From contig CM075651.1 in NCBI GenBank assembly GCA_037953625.1, positions 151,048,001-151,112,000 of the forward strand: a stretch of 64,000 nucleotides of DNA, given 5' to 3'. A program made the position numbers and the translations under genes. Source of the stretch: Crotalaria pallida (Eukaryota; Streptophyta; Magnoliopsida; Fabales; Fabaceae). The notes below the pieces were generated by a model. It did not search any database, was not told where the DNA came from, and saw only the letters and a program-made list of their open reading frames with translations. Shown here piece by piece: positions 57,674 through 64,000 of this stretch (its first letter is position 1; every line of letters begins with the position of its first letter).

Positions 57674-58042
57674 AGATTAATGCCATCCAAACTCTTTTTT
57701 TTCTTTTTTCATATGACCGGAGTGTCCACCGCCGATCGCAATGATTAATCTCCTCGCTGGCTTGTAGGTACCTCTAATGAGTGGGACAGTTGGCCCCGAG
57801 ATTTAATGCAGCAACGCTGCTGCATGCACAAGGCAAGATTCTTTTTTTTTTTTTGGTTTACATGGGAGGCCTGAGACTAGAACTTATGACCCTAGGGAAG
57901 GGGGAAATCCTAAATGTCCCTGCGGCCACCAACTGGGCAGTCTTACGCGCACAAAGCAAGATTCTAACACAAGACCTTGCTTAAGCGTGGATCAATCCCT
58001 ACCACTGAACCACACGCTCGAGATTAATGTCATCTAAACTCT
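57674..58042 (-). mobile_element. tRNA-derived SINE, family 2, carrying a nested SINE
   Basis: Minus-strand A box (GTGTGGTTCAGTGGTAGGG) and B-box region (GTCTTGTGTTAGAATCTTGCC, broken here by the nested copy) ahead of a long body and a poly-A-like tail (plus-strand T-run about 57693-57702). 22-bp flanks starting AGATTAATG at 57674-57695 and 58021-58042 match with two differences. The older of the two insertions. Confidence 0.8.
57826..57965 (-). mobile_element. tRNA-derived SINE, family 1 copy 3, nested
   Basis: Minus-strand AGACTGCCCAGTTGGTGGCC and the GGTCATAAGTTCTAGTCTC B-box region end in a poly-A-like run, as in the copies at 34691 and 38358. The flanks GCACAAGGCAAGATTCT (57826-57842) and GCACAAAGCAAGATTCT (57949-57965) differ at one base. 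It lies inside the B-box region of the family 2 SINE. Confidence 0.88.
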
Positions 58043-58113
58043 AAAGTATATAAATCTTCGAAATAAATTTCATTTTCACTAATAAAATACTTTGCATACA
58101 CATGACATATAAT

Positions 58114-58331
58114 AAATAGACAATGTATATCAACGTGGGGTTGGTCAAGTGTAGCTCACTTGATCCCTTAACCAATTGGTCTCAAATTCGAGCTTTGGGT
58201 ATGGAGTAACCCCCGCTGGGAGACCCCTACCGCTTAGTGCGAACTCAGTTGGTCGGACCGGATGAGTCGGACTCTGGATAAACCAAATCCGGGTACCTGT
58301 TGGTGTAGACAAAAAAAAATAGACATTGTAT
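58114..58331 (+). mobile_element. tRNA-derived SINE, family 3
   Basis: GTGTAGCTCACTTGATCCC (A box) and GGTCTCAAATTCGAGC (B box) on the plus strand, body to GTGTAGAC, then nine A residues. The 15-bp flanks AAATAGACAATGTAT and AAATAGACATTGTAT (58114-58128 and 58317-58331) differ at one base. Confidence 0.85.
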
Positions 58332-58496
58332 TTGTCTCTCTCTATGGTGTGTGTGTATATATATATATATAATTCATTTGAGACTTTTATTTTTTCCTTA
58401 TTTGTAAGATTTTTTACCAATTTTTAACAACAATTCAACACTTTGGTTATTTCTAAATCTCGATCGAGGCAATTTTCACTTTGGTGATTTCTAAAT

Positions 58497-58648
58497 CTCG
58501 AAAAATCGCAAGGTTAACGGAATAGTTGGCGGAGGGACCAAAATCGCAACTTATCAAAACGTGGGGGACCAAAATCGCCAAATTAAAAACGGGGGATCAA
58601 AATCGCTAAATTGTGATAATTGGAGGACAAAAAGTGCAATTAAACCTT
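58497..58648. mobile_element. Half copy of the palindromic element at 59272
   Basis: AACGGAATAGTTGGCGGAGG ... ACTTATCAAAACGTGGGG ... AAAAAGTGCAATTAAACC match the right arm of the element at 59272-59550. The left arm is missing. Confidence 0.8.
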
Positions 58649-59271
58649 GATATTAATGTTATGTCTTAGTAGTGCATCCCTTTGTAATTATACTATGTAA
58701 CGTTTTTTTCCTCTGTTTTTAGTTGTGCACTTGATTTTAAGAGTGTCACTGGTTTTATGAAATTTGAAAAAAAAAATTGCTTTTCTTGACCAAAAGTAAA
58801 ATAAAAATTGATGGATTGTTAAATTGATTGTATTTTAGCAGTTATTCATGAATTCTTTGTCTCGTTTATTCATGGGCCAACTCATTTATTTCTAGCATAA
58901 ATCAACTTAAATGAGATGTTCTAGAATAAATGAGATGGTTTTAATTGTCTTTTAAGATGGTTTTATTCATGTAGTAACAAGATTATATGTAATAAAAAAA
59001 TACGAACAAATGTCCCAACGGAACTTATAAAAAAGATATATGTAATTTAAATATATTGAAAATTGTAACTTTTAAGTTCAAAAAAACTTTTACAACAAAT
59101 TTTATCATTTACATGTGATAACGCAATATTAATAATGAAAAATATTGACAACACTAAAAAAAGAACTTTAGAACATATATCTAATAAATATAGTGCAATT
59201 TAAACTGTTAAAATATGTCAGGGGTCCCTGTAGTTTGGGTCTCTTTTGTCAAATACTCATGTTCTTTTGTT
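58649..59271. other. AT-rich spacer, nothing recognised
   Basis: No coding frame and no bounded repeat. Confidence 0.6.
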
Positions 59272-59550
59272 CTTAATTGCACTTTTGGTCCCTCAATTAT
59301 CATAATTTAGCGATTTTGGTCCCCCGTTTTTAATTTGGCGATTTTGGTCCCCCACGTTTTGATAAGTTGCGATTTTGGTCCCTCCACCAACTATTCCGTT
59401 AACCTTGCTGACGTGACTGACGGAATAGTTGACGGAGGGATCAAAATTGCAACTTATCAAAACGTGGGGACCAAAATCGCCAAATTAAAAACGGGAGGAC
59501 CAAAATCGCTAATTTGTGATAATTGAGAGACGAAAAGTGCAATTAAACCT
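59272..59550. mobile_element. Perfect-arm palindromic MITE-like element
   Basis: Arms of about 130 bp pair: TTAATTGCACTTTTGGTCCC ... CGATTTTGGTCCCCCACG ... CAACTATTCCGTTAA around a short centre (CCTTGCTGACGTGACTG), then the inverse. The folded form would be a long hairpin. Such 'GGTCC' palindromes are common in legume genomes. Confidence 0.8.
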
Positions 59551-59940
59551 TAAAAGAATTAACCTGACAGGGTCACCCGTAGGCCGTAGCAATTTTCTTT
59601 TGCGTCTCCATATATTGTTAACTGGCTAAGGTGATATTCACTCGGTTTCTATTGTGTCCAAAATGATCAAATTCAACACTGCAACTTCGTTAAAGCTTGG
59701 ATACGTTGAAAGGATGAGTACTTTCAAGTTGTTGTACATTACAATAATAAGACCCAAGTAAATTAGGGTGCAAAATGAGGGGTTCTGGGCAGGAAAAATA
59801 TCCCTACCCTTAAATCTAAAGGGCCTGGTTGGAATCAGTAGAAAATTAGTAATTCAAGGTGTTTAATTTTTTTTTTTTTAAATCAAAACCATCATAAGGT
59901 GATTAAGATCTAAAGCCATGATATTTGTATGTCTCTTTTT
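59551..59940. other. Spacer, nothing recognised
   Basis: No coding frame or clear repeat in this stretch. Confidence 0.6.
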
Positions 59941-60454
59941 GCTTAATTATGTCACAAATCCCTGAAGTTTGGAGTACTTTTGTCAGATACCTTTATACTT
60001 TTTTTTCAATGTCTGACTCCCTGAAGTTACTTCTGGGTTTGTCATATACCCATACTACCAATTCTGGCCAATTTTGATGATATGTAACATCAGAACCCTA
60101 GTCAGACGCTGGAGATTGGTCATGTGGTGTCGCATGATGTCACACAAGCGAAGACGACCTCTCTCTTCAATTCTTTTTTTTATTTTTTTATTTAACTAAA
60201 AATATAAAAATATTAAGTTTTTTAGTTTTTTAAATTTTTTAAAAAAATATATTCGCCCACGAGACACCAGGTGCTTAATCTCCTACGTCTGATCAGGATT
60301 CCGATGTTACATGTCAGCAAAATTGGTCGGAATTGATAGTAGGGGTATATGACAAACCCAGAAGTAACTTCGGAGAGTCAGACATTGAAAAACAAAGAAT
60401 AAGGGTACGTGACAAAAATACCCAAAACTTCAGGGATTTGTGACATAATTAAGC
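59941..60454. mobile_element. Inverted-repeat element, sibling of 35048
   Basis: The arms pair over about 130 bp (GCTTAATTATGTCACAAATC ... GATTTGTGACATAATTAAGC; GAAGTTACTTCTGGGTTTGT and its inverse). The centre is A/T-rich with no transposase. The flanks TCTCTTTTT and TTTCTTTTT suggest a 9-bp, MULE-like duplication, but the T-richness makes this weak. Confidence 0.75.
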
Positions 60455-61104
60455 CTTTCTTTTTTGTTGGGGCAGCAAGTTAACTATTGAGGATCGTTGA
60501 GCTTAGCCTTATTGAGCCCGAACTCAGTCCAGATAAACTAACAATCACCCCACCAAATGATCAATGACTTGAGATCTGCAAATATGTCCAATGTCTCTAA
60601 TATAAGTTGGAGGGTCTGGAAATAAATAAATAAATTGATGCAGAAACTGATTTCAGTCCAGGTATACGATTTGATGAGCCTTCATTCTGAGTGCACCAAA
60701 GCACCCTTCTGAAGTAAGTTGAGTACATATATTGACTGTGAAATGTGATATGGAAAATGCTGAATATGAGCTCATATATCTGCTAAGGATGATGACAAAT
60801 GGCTCATAAGCTTCTTAGTGCTACAAAAATGAAAATGCTTTGAACCTAGGATCTCGCACTAGTTGAAATTAAATCAGAGTAATTGATTGCCATAATGTTT
60901 CTTACAAGGAACAATGTCTAATTCCTCCCTATTGGTCATCTCCATTATGGACTGTCAACTAGTGTTATGAACATAAATATGTCAGTGATACAGAGAAAGA
61001 ATGAGAGATCATACATCAACACTTTTTTCTTCGAGCTCAAGTTAAGACTCGTGTAATTGTTTAAAATGAATTGCAATTGTCTGTCGCCTGTTAATGATAC
61101 TATA
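60455..61104. other. 3' flank of the LOR gene
   Basis: No gene or bounded element seen; the part nearest 61104 is probably the LOR 3' untranslated region. Confidence 0.5.
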
Positions 61105-63879
61105 CTATTTTCGTCCGTTCAAAAATATTACAAACAGAGCCACAATAAGAGCATGATCAATAGTTCCAGGAAAGATCGTTAGCCGAAATTTACCCCTACT
61201 CACAAATATTTGGTTAAGCTTGTACATCAGGCTACTCTGCACACAAAGTGTAAATCAGAATCAATCTTTGATCCACTGTAATGTAACGCACATCCTAGAA
61301 TGCAATATTCTAGAGTGTAGACATTTACTCTCTATTTCAGCAGTCAATCATTATTCATGAGATACGCACCCTTTTTTTCATTTCCAAAGTTGTTTCCAGA
61401 TGTCTATAATGTGAGTAATTATAAATGGTTCTAAGAGACATATAATACCACTACTCTTTCATAATGTACAAATCTCAACTTTTATCGAATCAAGTCCAGG
61501 CTACTTAGCAGCCATAACTTGATTGGTATCTTCTTAAGTATAATGAATCAAATATAATCTTTTATGAAACCTGAATACATACTGATAAAAAAGTTAACTC
61601 ATTCACAGTAAAGCAGATTCAACCTCTAACGAATTCAGAGTTTTGCAAGTCTTAATAGTTGTATGTTTGTCAACTTACCATTAAAGATAATTTCAATTAA
61701 GGATACTGATACTATAATCAAGAATATAATTAGATTTTAATATTTGTACTAGAAGCCGATAAGGCATGAATTGAGACATAAGCCAAGCCAAACTTTTAGC
61801 AGTGCAAAGATAGGCTACAATTTCATTAGTAGCAGTTTCTGCATAATGTGAGGTTAACACTACCAGGAGAAATGAAAGTACTCCATATAATCCATGAAAA
61901 GAAAGGGAGGAAGAAAGAATAAGGTCACTAGTATTAGGGGAAAAATGAAGTATTTTAGAGCTTTAACCACAATACCAAAATGAAATCCATATTCCCTGAA
62001 AAAGAAAATTGACTATGGAGGTTATGCAAAGGCGAGTATCAATTTTGGACGACTGAACTCTTTATCCAACAAGCAAATATCAGAAGTATCAAGCTTCTAT
62101 TTAGCATTATAATTTACTCTAATGTTAGACTATGATGGTCCAAATTCGGAAAGAAATTAGAAATAAAAAAGATTACTTGCAGCCTATACTTTAGTTGAAA
62201 CGTCGAACAAACAATGGAAGCATATAGATTATAGCAACATACAGAGCAGGAACCAAGGGAAAACAATAGCAGAATAGGATCATTAACAAATTTCCAACAT
62301 ATCAAATTTTTAATTTACTCTATTTATTTATACTATTTTAAGTTTTTAACTACTATTATAGATTTTTTTTTATATATTCAAAGCCTATGGACGGGAAGGG
62401 GAAGGGGAAAAACAGGCTGTCATCATGGTTCAAACTCATGTGCTTGCACTTTATGTCTCACGGCTCTATCAACTAAGCCACTTACCAGGGACAATTACTA
62501 TTATTGATTAGACCACCATGTGTTTTAGTTTTGATCCATTGGTGATAATTTTTGGCAAAACTGCTAGATTGGTTCCTTAAGTTATTTTTATATTACAAAT
62601 TAGTCCCTTAAGTTTTTTTTTTTTTAAATAAGTCCTGTAAATTGTTGCTGTTTAACAAATCCATCATTTCAGTTAATTTTTTTTCATTAAGTGACATGTG
62701 CCACTCAACTGATGGTGCAACGTGTTAAAAAAATGGTTTAATTTTTTTTTTCAATTTTCTTATGGTGCCAGTGTCACTAAACAAAAAAAATTAATGGGAA
62801 TGACAGATTTGTTGGACAGCAACAACTTAAATAAAGGACTTATTTTTAAAAAAAATAATTTAAGGAACGGGTTTGTAACCTAAAAATAACTTAAGGACCA
62901 ATTTAATAATTTTGCAATAATTTTCTGCACATTATCAATCAAACATACATGTATGTAACTTACTTTTAATATATCATAGTAGTAGTTACTATAAGAGCCA
63001 AATATTTTTAGAGAAAATGGGTAATGCACACCATCAGTGCATCATCCACCATTCATCCATTTATGGTTGTTGATTTTTAAATTAAAGTAATACAAATGGT
63101 GGATGATGGAATGATGGTGTAAAAAACTTTACACGTTAGTGCATACCCATTGATCTCATATTTTTAATGACATGAGCATAGGATACATGATTGATTGATA
63201 ATGTAAAACATATTTAGACAATGACCTAATACATTATACTAAAATTACTAATTAAATCCTATAGTTATAAGTTTATAACTCAAAATAGTAACTTAGCAGG
63301 CACATAAGTGTAAGGATGATTATTTGTGTAATGTACCTGAGCCACCAAGTCATTGTCTTTATAAATGTTGCATGATCTCTTGAAAGGAGAACCTCTCACT
63401 TTCAAATCACATGCTCCATCATCCTTCAACTTCTCACCTTTGAAAAACACATCTAGCTCAACTCTAGAAAGCGTTTTCAGAGTCCTCTGCACCGTAAACA
63501 CCACCTCCTCCTCTTTGTAGCATTTCCAACACCCATTCTACCAAATAAAACAAAATAAAAAAATGAATTAAATTTTAAATTAAGAAAGGAAAAAAAAAAA
63601 AGAAAAGAGGGGGTTTTGGGAGAGACTGACGGGAAGGCGGTGAATGGAAAACAGAGGATTTGAGGAGGCATCGAGCAAGAGTTTTATGTGGGAGGAGGAA
63701 TTCGGGTGGGGGCGGTTGACTTTGAAGACTGTGTTACCGGAGGAATCGGCGAATGAGAGAACGCCACGTGGCACACCGGGGTGTTTTTTGGAACCGAAGA
63801 GATCGATGGGGATATGGCAATCACCGGATCCCGCTGGGTACGAATAGGAGGAGGATTCACAACAAGTTCCCACTTCCAT
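61105..63879 (-). CDS. LURP-one-related (LOR, DUF567) protein (3 exons)
   Basis: A tubby-like beta-barrel/helix fold protein of the LOR family; the namesake LURP1 is needed for basal defence against an oomycete in Arabidopsis, and the biochemical role is unknown. Exons: 63879-63631, 63537-63337, 61236-61105, joined in phase 0 to give 193 aa, within the family's usual 190-220. Start chosen at ATG 63879 (MEVGTCCESSSYSYP); an upstream ATG at 63933 in the same frame would add 18 residues that look like leader. Family landmarks: GVLSFADSSGNTVFKVN, the segment KLLLDASSNPLFSIHR, CDLKVRGSPFKRSCNIYKDN and VAQ|SSLMYKLNQIF then KFRLTIFPGTIDHALIVAL near the C-terminus, which is a strong match. Intron 2 (2.1 kb) carries a SINE and two MITE-like repeats. 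The gene appears intact. Confidence 0.92.
62351..62509 (-). mobile_element. tRNA-derived SINE in LOR intron 2
   Basis: Minus-strand GTGGCTTAGTTGATAGAGCC (A box) and GAGTTTGAACCATG (B box), tail as a T-run on the plus strand. The flanks TACTATTATAGATT (62351-62364) and TACTATTATTGATT (62496-62509) differ at one base. Confidence 0.8.
62553..62917. mobile_element. Palindromic element in LOR intron 2
   Basis: TTGGCAAAACTGCTAGATTGG ... CTTAAG pairs with CTTAAGGACCAATTTAATAA ... TTGCAA; the arms are about 150 bp with T-rich and A-rich stretches opposite each other. TAATTTT occurs on both sides as a possible 7-bp duplication. Non-coding. Confidence 0.65.
63018..63152. mobile_element. Small MITE-like inverted repeat in LOR intron 2
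   Basis: GGGTAATGCACACCATCAGT ... ATCCACCATTCATCC pairs with GGTGGATGATGGAATGATGG ... AGTGCATACCC. About 135 bp, non-coding. Confidence 0.65.
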
Positions 63880-64000
63880 CTTGCTTTGCTTTGCTTTGTT
63901 GATTATTTCTTCCTCACTCCTCTGTCTCACCAACCACCAATAACCAATTTCGCTCTAAATTATTCCTTCCTCTTTAATATTCAGTAAATTACAGTAAGAT
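63880..64000 (-). promoter_or_regulatory. 5' region of the LOR gene, cut by the window edge
   Basis: On the minus strand, AAAGCAAAGCAAAGCAAG just before the ATG is a small repeat in the probable leader. No TATA box can be fixed before the window ends. Confidence 0.4.

Noticed and set aside
57826..58316. tRNA genes
   Set aside because: A and B boxes are present, but acceptor stems are not, and poly-A tails with target duplications show SINEs.

Overview
This is a 64 kb stretch of an AT-rich plant nuclear chromosome. GT-AG introns, long AT-rich intergenic DNA, Stowaway-type MITEs, tRNA-derived SINEs, LINE remnants and an LTR element all fit a eudicot. A papilionoid legume is the best guess, from the protein flavour (for example the MPK6/SIMK-like exon) and the palindromic 'GGTCC' repeats. 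I cannot name the species from sequence alone. No bacterial, organellar, viral or CRISPR locus was seen.

Layout. 1-8.8 kb is repeat-rich: Stowaway MITEs, a doubled array of short palindromes split by a LINE tail, a hAT MITE nested in a Stowaway end, and a broken VIK/integrin-linked-type kinase pseudogene. 9.7-14.1 kb (minus) holds an intact 8-exon F-box/LRR gene of the FBL3/RAE1 type. 17.7-21.1 kb (minus) holds an intact 5-exon U2 snRNP B'' gene. 23.6-25.5 kb (plus) holds a two-exon short-chain dehydrogenase with an 11-nt coding part in exon 1. 25.7-28.9 kb holds two broken LINE pieces in opposite orientations. 29.1-30.5 kb holds the last exon of an MPK6-like MAP kinase lying among further short-palindrome arrays. 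31.1-31.6 kb (minus) holds a WUN1/SnoaL-like wound-induced gene with an apparent one-base frameshift just after its start. 31.7-40.3 kb is gene-poor, with SINEs and foldback-type MITEs.

40.4-57.3 kb (minus) is the dominant feature: a complete 16-exon Listerin/LTN1 gene (1888 codons by my exon sum). Its intron 14 holds a Stowaway MITE and a young 1.47 kb non-autonomous LTR retrotransposon with a 5-bp target duplication, near-identical LTRs and a tRNA-Tyr-type primer site. 57.7-60.5 kb holds a SINE nested in a SINE, another SINE, and palindromic elements. 61.1-63.9 kb (minus) holds a 3-exon LURP-one-related (LOR) gene with a SINE and MITEs in its second intron.

The intact genes are unrelated housekeeping or stress genes (SCF adaptor, splicing factor, oxidoreductase, ribosome quality control ligase, LOR protein). 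I see no gene cluster. What stands out is nested transposition with readable target duplications, gene fragments near palindrome arrays, and a few unusual gene-structure details (GC donors, a micro-exon, a frameshift). I found no convincing novel defence or biosynthetic system. The palindrome arrays are the structure least explained by standard labels.
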